This document shows positions 1-5,557 of a stretch of 13,308 bases of DNA, piece after piece. The DNA lies in contig VBKD01000115.1 of assembly GCA_005888075.1 (NCBI GenBank), positions 1 through 13,308 on the forward strand, read 5' to 3'. The notes below the pieces were generated by a model, which searched no databases, was not told the origin of the DNA, and worked only from the letters and a program-made list of their open reading frames with translations. Each line of letters opens with the position of its first letter. Position 1 is the first letter of the stretch. The translations under genes were made by a program, and so were the position numbers. The DNA is from Chloroflexota bacterium (GTDB lineage: Bacteria; Chloroflexota; Dormibacteria; Dormibacterales; Dormibacteraceae).

Positions 1-229
1 CGAGGCTCTTCACCAGCACGTTCACGGTCTGCGCACTCATCCCGAACTCGCGCGCCAGGTCTGATGCGGACAGCTCTCCCGCGCGCTCGACTGCGGCCAG
101 GACCGTGTATTGAGGCGTGGTCAAGCCGGTCGCCTCGAGGTCGGAATCGAGCCGGGTGCGGACCGCGTGCTGCGTCCGGCGCAGCTGGACTAAGAAGTCT
201 GGCTGCGGAGGAATACGAGGGCGTTCCAT
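1..229 (-). CDS. MarR-family transcriptional regulator (N-terminal part, cut by window edge)
   Basis: The reverse strand reads from an ATG at 229 through 76 codons to the left window edge without a stop. The protein begins MERPRIPPQPDFLVQLRRTQ and continues through a helix with LTTPQYTVLAAVERAG to a winged-helix segment, SASDLAREFGMSAQTVNVLVK. The 'T..QY.vL..v' step followed by 'S.sdLAr..gms.qtvn.lv..L' is the usual start of a MarR DNA-binding domain, with the recognition helix near residues 63-76. MarR proteins are dimeric repressors or activators that often respond to phenolic or oxidative ligands and often control a divergent neighbour. Here the neighbour is the universal stress protein gene, whose ATG lies about 40 bases away. 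The C-terminal dimerisation helices and any ligand-sensing Cys lie outside the window, so the inducer cannot be guessed. The Shine-Dalgarno upstream of the ATG is weak. Confidence 0.85.
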   Translation of the reverse strand, partial: MERPRIPPQPDFLVQLRRTQHAVRTRLDSDLEATGLTTPQYTVLAAVERAGELSASDLAREFGMSAQTVNVLVKSL

Positions 230-236
230 CCAGGTT

Positions 237-255
237 GTTTTAAGTGTACTGAAAC
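237..255. promoter_or_regulatory. Imperfect inverted repeat between divergent MarR and Usp genes (candidate operator)
   Basis: The 43-base gap between the divergent starts contains GTTTTA, seven bases, then TGAAAC. These arms form an inverted repeat matching at five of six positions. An AT-rich imperfect palindrome between a MarR gene and its divergent neighbour is the usual kind of MarR operator. On the minus strand TACACT is a possible weak -10 for the regulator. Only position and symmetry support this, and no consensus is known for this protein. Confidence 0.3.
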
Positions 256-271
256 GTTAGGAGGTCGCCAG

Positions 272-787
272 ATGGATGTTGTGCAAACGGCGGGACGCGG
301 CGACAGACCGACCTGGATCAAGCAAATTGTGGTGGCCGCGGACGGCACACCCGCCAGCACCGAAGGCCTTGAACACGTGGCCGACCTGGCCCTTCGAATC
401 GGAGCCCACGTCGTGGTCGTCTACGTTCGGCACTTCCCGGGGACAGCGCTGATGGCCCCGGGCGTCATCGACGCTTCCTTGCTCAAGACGCTGGATGAGC
501 AGGAGGCCGAGGTCAGGCAGGACGTGCTCCGAATCGTCGGCAGCAGCGGCGTCTCGTGGACGTTCGTGGTTCGCGTGGGCAGCCCTGGTGAAGAGATCGT
601 GCACGTCGCTGACGAGGTTGGTGCCGACCTGGTCGTGGTGGGCAGCAACCGCCACAGCTCGCTCCACAATCTTTTCCTCGGCTCAACCGCCGCGTACCTG
701 ACGGCACACTCACGAGCCCCGGTTCTGGTTATGCGAACCCGAGCAGAGCGTGGTGCAATGCCTGCCGCGGCAGGTGCAATCCGGTGA
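272..787 (+). CDS. Universal stress protein (UspA family), single domain
   Basis: This 171-residue protein has one Usp fold. The first beta strand and Asp pocket are KQIVVAADGTPAS (residues 17-29, D24). A helix and strand follow, LALRIGAHVVVVYV, and the C-terminal nucleotide loop is VVVGSNRHSSLHNLFLGST (121-139) followed by APVLVM. Usp proteins are small cytoplasmic alpha/beta proteins, often ATP-binding, made under stress. The usual ATP-binding pattern is G-2X-G-9X-G-(S/T). Here G124 and G137-S138 are present with correct spacing, but the second glycine is Arg127, so ATP binding is uncertain. The ATG at 272 is set by a strong Shine-Dalgarno, TAGGAGGT, six bases upstream. The gene is divergent from the MarR-type regulator and may be controlled by it. 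The family call is secure; the stimulus is unknown. Confidence 0.93.
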   Translation: MDVVQTAGRGDRPTWIKQIVVAADGTPASTEGLEHVADLALRIGAHVVVVYVRHFPGTALMAPGVIDASLLKTLDEQEAEVRQDVLRIVGSSGVSWTFVVRVGSPGEEIVHVADEVGADLVVVGSNRHSSLHNLFLGSTAAYLTAHSRAPVLVMRTRAERGAMPAAAGAIR

Positions 788-793
788 TTCCGT

Positions 794-821
794 CGATGGC
801 TTTCGTCCCATCGAGCCATCG
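794..821 (+). terminator. Weak stem-loop after the Usp gene
   Basis: CGATGGCT (794-801) pairs with AGCCATCG (814-821) across a 12-base loop, seven bases after the Usp stop codon. The sequence that follows, CATTTCTG, is only mildly T-rich. It could be a weak or attenuating terminator before the SPW gene, but the long loop makes it a modest candidate. Confidence 0.25.
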
Positions 822-840
822 CATTTCTGAAGGGTGGGAG

Positions 841-924
841 ATGACCGAGTCGAGCCCATTGGGGAGCGCCCGGCGCCGGCCAGAAAGTTTCCGAGGCGTA
901 CCCCTTGGAGGTAAGCAGCCATGA
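841..924 (+). CDS. Possible 27-residue leader ORF overlapping the SPW gene start
   Basis: An ATG at 841 opens a 27-codon frame beginning MTESSPLGSARRRP. It ends in TGA at 922-924, so stop and next start share ATGA with the SPW gene at 921. A purine-rich stretch, AAGGGTGGGAG, lies directly upstream of the ATG and could serve as a ribosome site. The stop-start overlap is the arrangement seen in translational coupling. The peptide is basic, has no recognisable domain, and is short enough for the arrangement to be chance. The SPW gene also has its own Shine-Dalgarno, so coupling is not required. Confidence 0.2.
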   Translation: MTESSPLGSARRRPESFRGVPLGGKQP

Positions 925-1274
925 CTGCTTGGAGGCGGTGGCAGGACTATGCCACCATGTTGTTCGGCGTTCTTCTCTTCGTATCGCCATTTGTTTTCGG
1001 CGCGACCTCGAACCGTACGGCGGCGCTGAGCGCGTACGTGCTGGGCATCTTGCTCTTCCTATCTGGAATCATCGCCGCGGCCACGCGCGAAGCGCGGCGC
1101 TCGCCCATCCTCAACGCGCCAGGCGTCGTCGCCATAGTGACGTTCCTCGCGCCGTGGGTCCTTGGTTTCTCGACCGTGACAGCAGTCGCATGGACGGCAT
1201 GGGTGACGGCCATCCTGACTGTCGTGGTCGCGGCCACATTCATACTCATGCGCCGACCCCAGACTGCGGCATAG
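921..1274 (+). CDS. SPW-repeat small integral membrane protein
   Basis: This 117-residue protein carries two SPW-type repeats, each a pair of hydrophobic helices. Repeat one starts WRRWQDYATMLFGVLLFVSP (residues 4-23) and continues FVFGATSN with a second helix around 36-53. Repeat two has VAIVTFLAPWVLGF (about 71-84) with a final helix around 90-110. The first repeat has SPF and the second APW where the family signature is SPW. A charged loop, TREARRSP, separates the repeats, giving about four membrane segments. The SPW family (Pfam PF03779) is widespread in actinobacteria and proteobacteria and its biochemical role is unknown. The start is supported by GGAGG nine bases upstream of ATG. The gene follows the Usp gene in the same direction and may be co-expressed with it. 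Confidence 0.82.
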   Translation: MTAWRRWQDYATMLFGVLLFVSPFVFGATSNRTAALSAYVLGILLFLSGIIAAATREARRSPILNAPGVVAIVTFLAPWVLGFSTVTAVAWTAWVTAILTVVVAATFILMRRPQTAA

Positions 1275-1289
1275 ATAGAGCGTCGAGCA

Positions 1290-1315
1290 CGGGACCGCCG
1301 TTATCGGCGGTCCCG
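1290..1315. terminator. Bidirectional stem-loop terminator between convergent genes
   Basis: CGGGACCGCCG (1290-1300), loop TTAT, CGGCGGTCCCG (1305-1315) form a perfect 11-base-pair stem with a four-base loop. It lies 15 bases after the SPW stop and about 30 bases beyond the stop of the convergent cyclodeaminase-family gene, so it is placed to end both transcripts. No long T-run follows on either strand. Confidence 0.7.
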
Positions 1316-1344
1316 TCCTTGCAAAGGCGCGCGAGGCTGATCCC

Positions 1345-2319
1345 TCATCGCAGCGAGATTTTCGGTAGCTCGTGGCCTTCGGATCGGTCGACCGCAAGCT
1401 TCGCGACGGCCCAGTCTTGCGCGCCGATGCCCACCGACTTGAAGACCGTCCACCCGGTGTAGGCACGGCCTGGAAGACTCACGAGCTTCCCGAGCTCGAT
1501 TGCGTCATGCAGAGCAAACTTTCCCGCGGCGGCCGCTTGCAGCAGATCACCTGCCTCGGCCCGCGCGGCTGGAGAATGGTCGATCGCCACGGTCGTGGCT
1601 TCAGCGATCACCTCGGGAGAAATCTCGCACATATCGGGTCGGTAGGCTCCGATCGCGTTGATGTGGGTTCGCTCACTCAAGTCCCCGCCATGAATCAATG
1701 GGCTCGTCGCGGTGGTAGCCGTGCATACGACATCTGCGTCGGCGGTGGCCGAATGGATGTCGGTGGAAACGTGAACCTCGACTTCGGGCAGGGCAGCGCC
1801 GAGGCGCTTTGCAAGGCCTGCGGCGGTCGCGGCGTTGCGGCTGAAGATGCGCACCGTCTCGATCCGCCGGACGCTGCAAACCGCGAAGACCTGGTCGGCG
1901 GCCTGCGCACCGGAGCCGATCATGGCGAGAACCGAAGCGTCCGGCGCAGCGAGCAGGTCGGTGGCCACTCCGCTTGCGGCACCTGTTCGCAATGCGGTCA
2001 GCTCGCTGCCCTCGAGGACTGCTACCGGAAGGCCGGTGGAGTGGTCAAACCACAGAACCACGGCGTTGATGAGTGGCAGCTGGGGTTGCGTGGCATCCTG
2101 CCTGACGCCGAGCACCTTGACCGACGTGCCGGAGGACCCGATTCCATGAGCCGCCATCGTGAGCAGGCTGCCGTCCGGCAGCGCGGTCCGGGGAACCTGA
2201 TCGATGTGGCCTTCTGAGACTGCCTGAAAGGCACCTCTGACGGCCTCGATCGCGTCGGCTATCGGGACCAGATCACGCAACCGGCGACCAGAGATGACGC
2301 GAACAATGCCGCTGGTCAT
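1345..2319 (-). CDS. Ornithine cyclodeaminase / mu-crystallin family NAD(P)-dependent enzyme
   Basis: From the ATG at 2319 the protein has 324 residues, the usual length of the family. It starts MTSGIVRVISGRRLRDL, then has the substrate-domain segment TSVKVLGV with conserved K68. LRTGAASGVATDLLA (110-124) follows, then the Rossmann dinucleotide loop MIGSGAQAADQV (133-144). Later come INAIGAYRPDMCEIS and a C-terminal GLGxA-like segment, SVGIGAQDWAVAK. Relatives include ornithine cyclodeaminase, delta1-pyrroline-2-carboxylate reductase, archaeal-type alanine dehydrogenase and EutC-type proteins. Substrate cannot be read from sequence, but an imine or amino-acid reaction with NAD(P) is expected in the cytoplasm. 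An upstream in-frame ATG at 2355 would overlap the divergent gene and adds residues not typical of the family, so 2319 is preferred. The gene stands alone, convergent to the SPW gene. Confidence 0.88.
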   Translation of the reverse strand: MTSGIVRVISGRRLRDLVPIADAIEAVRGAFQAVSEGHIDQVPRTALPDGSLLTMAAHGIGSSGTSVKVLGVRQDATQPQLPLINAVVLWFDHSTGLPVAVLEGSELTALRTGAASGVATDLLAAPDASVLAMIGSGAQAADQVFAVCSVRRIETVRIFSRNAATAAGLAKRLGAALPEVEVHVSTDIHSATADADVVCTATTATSPLIHGGDLSERTHINAIGAYRPDMCEISPEVIAEATTVAIDHSPAARAEAGDLLQAAAAGKFALHDAIELGKLVSLPGRAYTGWTVFKSVGIGAQDWAVAKLAVDRSEGHELPKISLR

Positions 2320-2358
2320 TACCAACCTGTGGCGCGTAATCCTAAGCTCTTCCAACGC

Positions 2359-2691
2359 ATGATCGATTCCAAGGACGTGGTCCTCGCCATCCTCGGAGCG
2401 TCAGCCGCTCTCGCGGGCTTCGTGCTTGTATTTCTCGGCATCATCATCGCGTCGTACCAGTCATATTCCGGTGGCGTCGCTCAACAGGTCGTCCGCCCTT
2501 ACCGCACCGCCGGCGCGGGCTTGTTCGGCACGTTCGGCCTGAGCCTGGTCACCGTCACCGTGTGCCTGGCCTGGCTCGCCCTCGGCGGCCCAGGCTCGTT
2601 CTATGGGTGGACGGTGGGGCTGTTCGTCCTCCAGCTCCTCGCGGTCTTCGGGGCCGCGGGTCTCGCCACGCGCATGGTCCTCTGGCCGTAG
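2359..2691 (+). CDS. Small membrane protein with three predicted helices, unknown function
   Basis: From the ATG at 2359 the product has 110 residues and begins MIDSKDVVLAILGASAALAG. Three hydrophobic stretches are visible at about residues 7-32 (AILGASAALAGFVLVFLGII), 53-77 (LFGTFGLSLVTVTVCLAWLA) and 83-107 (TVGLFVLQLLAVFGAAGLAT). I do not recognise a named family. A GTG at 2329 in the same frame would add ten polar residues. Neither start has a clear Shine-Dalgarno, and the GTG version would leave only nine bases to the divergent cyclodeaminase-type start. The next gene starts two bases after this stop, so the two are almost certainly co-transcribed. This points to a membrane partner for the following two small proteins. 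Confidence 0.7.
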   Translation: MIDSKDVVLAILGASAALAGFVLVFLGIIIASYQSYSGGVAQQVVRPYRTAGAGLFGTFGLSLVTVTVCLAWLALGGPGSFYGWTVGLFVLQLLAVFGAAGLATRMVLWP

Positions 2692-2693
2692 CG

Positions 2694-2987
2694 ATGGCGC
2701 TGACTCAGAAGAAGCTGCAGGACCTGAAGGACGCGAGCCTCACGAGCCTGCTCCACGACGATGAGGCCGCATGGAAGGCCAAGGCCAAGCACGCTTACGC
2801 GGCGACGCGTGGTTTCATCAAGGAGATCCGCCCTGACGACGTCGTGGCGCTGCTGGTCGCCGAGCTCGAGGTGACGCCTGAGTTTCGAAACTACCTGGCA
2901 AAAAGGAAGCTGAAACAGAAATACTGGTCGGAGTGGTTTGCGGAATTGATCATCGATCGTTTCTGGTCTGAGCTGAAAGGAGGATGA
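2694..2987 (+). CDS. Small soluble helical protein, unknown function
   Basis: This 97-residue protein begins MALTQKKLQDLKDASLTSLL and contains KAKHAYAATRGFIKEIRPDD (about 34-53). It has a charged, aromatic-rich C-terminal half: FRNYLAKRKLKQKYWSEWFA, then LIIDRFWSELKGG. It looks largely helical, lysine-rich and cytoplasmic, with no signal peptide or membrane span. I do not recognise the family. The ATG lies two bases after the stop of the membrane protein, and its own stop overlaps the region of the next start, as in a tightly coupled operon. The 3' half is visibly less GC-rich than neighbouring genes (runs such as AAAAAGGAAG), but the frame is uninterrupted. An in-frame start at 2562 within the previous gene is possible but unlikely because it overlaps the membrane protein in another frame. 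Confidence 0.65.
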   Translation: MALTQKKLQDLKDASLTSLLHDDEAAWKAKAKHAYAATRGFIKEIRPDDVVALLVAELEVTPEFRNYLAKRKLKQKYWSEWFAELIIDRFWSELKGG

Positions 2988-2989
2988 CG

Positions 2990-3175
2990 TTGGCAAGGGA
3001 TCCGTCGGACATGGCCAAGAAGTTCATCGATGCTTCGTTGCAGGCGTCGGCCCGGAATGGCCGGACCAGGCAGCCGAGCAAGGCGGCATACACCCGCGCC
3101 ATCCGCCTGGCTCAAGACGCGATCGAAGAGCTGACCGCCGTCGCGCGGCGCGCTCAGGGCTCGCCCAGCCGCTGA
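2990..3175 (+). CDS. Small basic helical protein, unknown function
   Basis: The product is about 61-63 residues, beginning either MTLARDPSDMAKKF from ATG 2984 or MARDPSDMAKKF from TTG 2990. The strong Shine-Dalgarno AAAGGAGG ends at 2983. That gives zero spacing to the ATG but six bases to the TTG, so I favour TTG 2990. The ATG shares ATGA with the upstream stop. The protein is rich in Arg, Ala and Gln (RNGRTRQPSKAAYTRAIRLA, then QDAIEELTAVARRAQG) and predicts one or two amphipathic helices. It has no recognised domain. It is the last gene of a three-gene run with a membrane protein and a helical protein, which suggests a joint but unknown role. Confidence 0.6.
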   Translation: MARDPSDMAKKFIDASLQASARNGRTRQPSKAAYTRAIRLAQDAIEELTAVARRAQGSPSR

Positions 3176-3188
3176 TTTCGGCCGCCTA

Positions 3189-3200
3189 CCTCAATTGAGG
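3189..3200. promoter_or_regulatory. Perfect 12-base palindrome upstream of the secreted-protein gene
   Basis: CCTCAATTGAGG is fully self-complementary, AT-centred and sits 14 bases after the small operon. It lies about 115 bases before the start of the secreted propeller gene. Its size and symmetry fit a dimeric repressor half-site pair, but it might be chance. Confidence 0.25.
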
Positions 3201-3249
3201 GATGCGGTGGCCCCCTGGCGCGTGATATTTCCTGTCCTCGGATCCGCGG

Positions 3250-3296
3250 CCCCGTGGCTGCGGGGGGTGTTTTGACCGCTCGGACCTGAACCGAGC
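3250..3296 (+). promoter_or_regulatory. Two stem-loops in the leader of the secreted-protein gene
   Basis: CCCCG (3250-3254) pairs with CGGGG (3261-3265) across six bases and is followed by GGTGTTTTG, resembling a short terminator for the upstream small operon. GCTCGG (3278-3283) pairs with CCGAGC (3291-3296) across a seven-base loop and ends four bases before the AAGGAGG ribosome site of the next gene. The second stem could influence translation of that gene or be an operator. No promoter boxes with good spacing are evident. Confidence 0.3.
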
Positions 3297-3315
3297 ACGC
3301 AAGGAGGGTGTGGCC

Positions 3316-5526
3316 ATGGGTCGTGTCCGTATTGCCGCGTGCTCGGTGGCGGCGCTGGCGGTAGCGTCGATCGTTCTGGCTCCCGGGCGGTTCAACGTGG
3401 CGACCGCCGCTTCGTCGAACGCCATCGGTTTCGAGACGCCGACCATCGTCGATCCCATCCACACCAACGGCGAGCCGGACATCGCCGTCGACCCGCAGGG
3501 CCGGGTCTTCAACAGCGGTCCGACTGGAACCGGCACACAGCGCAGCACCTGGTTCGGGTCGGTCGACGGCGGGCACACCTTCCGGGTGATGTCCCAGAAG
3601 ACGGTGCCGTCGGCCATCATAGGCATCCCGGCGCCAGGCCCTGGCGGAGGCGACACCGACATCGCCTTCGACCGCAGCGGCAAGCAGTATTTCGCCGACC
3701 TCTGGGCGCTGGCATGCCAGCGTGTTGCGGTGACGGGCCCTGTCAACTCAGGCGCCTCCGACCATGAGAACTTCCTCGGCTGCTCCGGCAGCAGCCCGGG
3801 GTCCGACCGGCAGTGGTTCACCGTGTACGACCCTGCTCCTGGCACGGCCAAGCAGTCGGCGTACACCGGACCCGCGCCGCTCGTGTACCTCGTGTGGAAC
3901 AACCTGGTCGGTCCGGGGCCGAACGGCGGTGAGCAGTGGAACATGAGCACCGACGGCCTCAACTACGTCAACGCCACCGCCGGTGAGATCCCCAACGGGG
4001 CCGGTGCCGTCTATTCGCCCTTTGGCGGCGACGGTTATCCGGCGATCGACCAGGTAACGGGCAAGGTGTTCCAGGCGGCGGCGTGCAACGCCGGCACGTG
4101 CGGCACGTCGTCCACGGCCACGCCCGGCCTGTACTTGAACATCGGCACGCCCGACGCCACCGGCACGCTGCACTTTCTCGATGACGCTGGAGGCGGCAAC
4201 CAGGACCTCAAGCGCCTGGTGAAGATCGCCGACACCTCCGCCTCACCGGACACCCTGTTTTCCGTCCTGTCCATGGACTCCGCTCGCAACCTCGAAGTCG
4301 TGTGGGCGGTCGGCAACAGCAACCCGGCGCTGCGCCAGGTGTTTGTGAGCGCCGCCGGCGCCGCCAGCGGGTGGACCAGATGGACGGCGCCGGTGCAGGT
4401 GAGCGACGGGTCGGCCACGACCGGCGACGCGACCAACGTGTTTCCGTGGATCAAGGCGGGCGGAGCGGGCCGCGCTGACGCGGTCTGGTACGGCTCCAAC
4501 CTCCAGGTCGATCCCAGCAGCCACAACAACCAGTCGTGGAACGTCTTCATGTCGCAGGTGGTGTTCCCGACCGACTCGACCGGCGCGATCACGGGTGGCG
4601 CGCCGTCCAAGCAGCTCGTCAAGGTCTCACCGCATCCCATGCATTACGACGACGTGTGCCTGGCGGGAACAAATTGCATCCAGAGCCAGGGCAACCGAAA
4701 CCTGGCTGATTTCTTCGTCGTCACCGTGGACAACAGCGGGGCAGCCGAGATCGTGTACGACGACACCTCGAACAAGCTGGTCCAGGCGCCCAACACATGC
4801 TCCGTTCAGGTGGCCGACCACTGCGGCGCGGGCGTGATCACGGTCGCCCGGCAATCCTCGGGCCCCGGGCTGCTGGGGACCAATGTCAACGGTCCCTCCA
4901 ATGCACCGGTCAGCGGGTTGACGGCTCCCGCGGGCAATGCGCTCTATCCGGTCATCGGCGGGCCCAACAACGTCTCAGGCATGGACATCCGATCCAGCAG
5001 CCTCAGCTTCTCGTCCGGAGGCCAGGTCCTGAATGTGACGATGCAGGTGGCCGACCTGCAGCATCCGGCAGCCGCCATCGCAGCGGTCCCCGGCGCCACG
5101 AACGTGCAGTACGTCACGCGCTGGCAGATGGGCAACACCGTGTTCTATGCGGCGATGGAAAACACCGCGTTGAACCAGCCGATCTTCTACGCCGGAGCCC
5201 AGCACACCATCGACCTCTGCTCGGTGTCGGCGTGCTTCCCGCATGTGCTCACGTATCCGGAACCTGGTTCCGGGCCCACTTTCACTGGCAAGCCCGAGGC
5301 GGGCTCGATCACTTGTCCCACCACGAGTGGACCGTGCACTTTGACGATCTCCGTCAAGGTCGCTGACGTGGGCGGTCCGACCACCTCGAGCCTTCTCGAA
5401 TCGGTTGGCGCCTACTCGCTCGCCGCCGCGATCCAGGAGGGTGCCGAAGACAACGTGTCGGCGCAGACCGACACCGTCCCCCTCGAGATCGACGGTGTCT
5501 GTTGCTACAACTTCAAAAAGAAGTGA
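3316..5526 (+). CDS. Secreted sialidase/BNR-like beta-propeller protein
   Basis: The 736-residue protein starts with a Sec signal peptide: MGRVRIAACS, a hydrophobic core AALAVASIVLA and a likely cleavage near ATAA-S (about 29-33). The mature part has propeller-like repeats: GEPDIAVDPQGRVF (52-65), GGDTDIAFDRSGKQYFADL (111-129), then QWFTVYDP, APLVYLVWNN, GYPAIDQVTGKVF and NLADFFVVTVDNSGAAEIVY. An Asp-box, SVDGGHTF (82-89), and a degenerate one, STDGLNY (211-217), are typical of sialidase/BNR folds. Catalytic Arg-triad and Tyr residues of true sialidases cannot be identified, so enzymatic activity is not claimed. A C-terminal beta-rich region follows, with several Cys pairs, ending VCCYNFKKK. 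There is no LPxTG, lipobox or membrane anchor. The Shine-Dalgarno AAGGAGG (3301-3307) is eight bases from this ATG but only two from the in-frame GTG at 3310, so ATG 3316 is preferred. Confidence 0.75.
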   Translation: MGRVRIAACSVAALAVASIVLAPGRFNVATAASSNAIGFETPTIVDPIHTNGEPDIAVDPQGRVFNSGPTGTGTQRSTWFGSVDGGHTFRVMSQKTVPSAIIGIPAPGPGGGDTDIAFDRSGKQYFADLWALACQRVAVTGPVNSGASDHENFLGCSGSSPGSDRQWFTVYDPAPGTAKQSAYTGPAPLVYLVWNNLVGPGPNGGEQWNMSTDGLNYVNATAGEIPNGAGAVYSPFGGDGYPAIDQVTGKVFQAAACNAGTCGTSSTATPGLYLNIGTPDATGTLHFLDDAGGGNQDLKRLVKIADTSASPDTLFSVLSMDSARNLEVVWAVGNSNPALRQVFVSAAGAASGWTRWTAPVQVSDGSATTGDATNVFPWIKAGGAGRADAVWYGSNLQVDPSSHNNQSWNVFMSQVVFPTDSTGAITGGAPSKQLVKVSPHPMHYDDVCLAGTNCIQSQGNRNLADFFVVTVDNSGAAEIVYDDTSNKLVQAPNTCSVQVADHCGAGVITVARQSSGPGLLGTNVNGPSNAPVSGLTAPAGNALYPVIGGPNNVSGMDIRSSSLSFSSGGQVLNVTMQVADLQHPAAAIAAVPGATNVQYVTRWQMGNTVFYAAMENTALNQPIFYAGAQHTIDLCSVSACFPHVLTYPEPGSGPTFTGKPEAGSITCPTTSGPCTLTISVKVADVGGPTTSSLLESVGAYSLAAAIQEGAEDNVSAQTDTVPLEIDGVCCYNFKKK

Positions 5527-5532
5527 TTGCGA

Positions 5533-5557
5533 GGGCGGAGCTGTTAAAGCTCCGCCC
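5533..5557. terminator. Stem-loop terminator shared by convergent genes, overlapping a stop codon
   Basis: GGGCGGAGCT (5533-5542), loop GTTAA, AGCTCCGCCC (5548-5557) is a perfect ten-base-pair stem with a five-base loop. It begins seven bases after the secreted-protein stop. The loop contains the TAA stop of the convergent MetE-like gene, and the right arm is its last codons. The hairpin is therefore partly coding on the minus strand. No T-run follows on the plus strand. Confidence 0.65.

Noticed and set aside
1372..2217. 281-codon plus-strand frame
   Set aside because: It is antisense to the cyclodeaminase-family gene, whose protein has clear motifs, and its own product has no recognisable domain.
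2320..2355. Longer N-terminus for the cyclodeaminase-family protein (start at 2355)
   Set aside because: The extra twelve residues are unlike the family and would overlap the divergent membrane-protein gene.
2562..2693. Longer start for the 97-residue small protein
   Set aside because: It would overlap the third helix of the membrane protein in another frame. The ATG at 2694 fits a tightly packed operon.
3186..3962. 258-codon minus-strand frame
   Set aside because: It is antisense to the signal peptide and first blades of the secreted protein, with Pro/Cys/Arg-rich noise composition.
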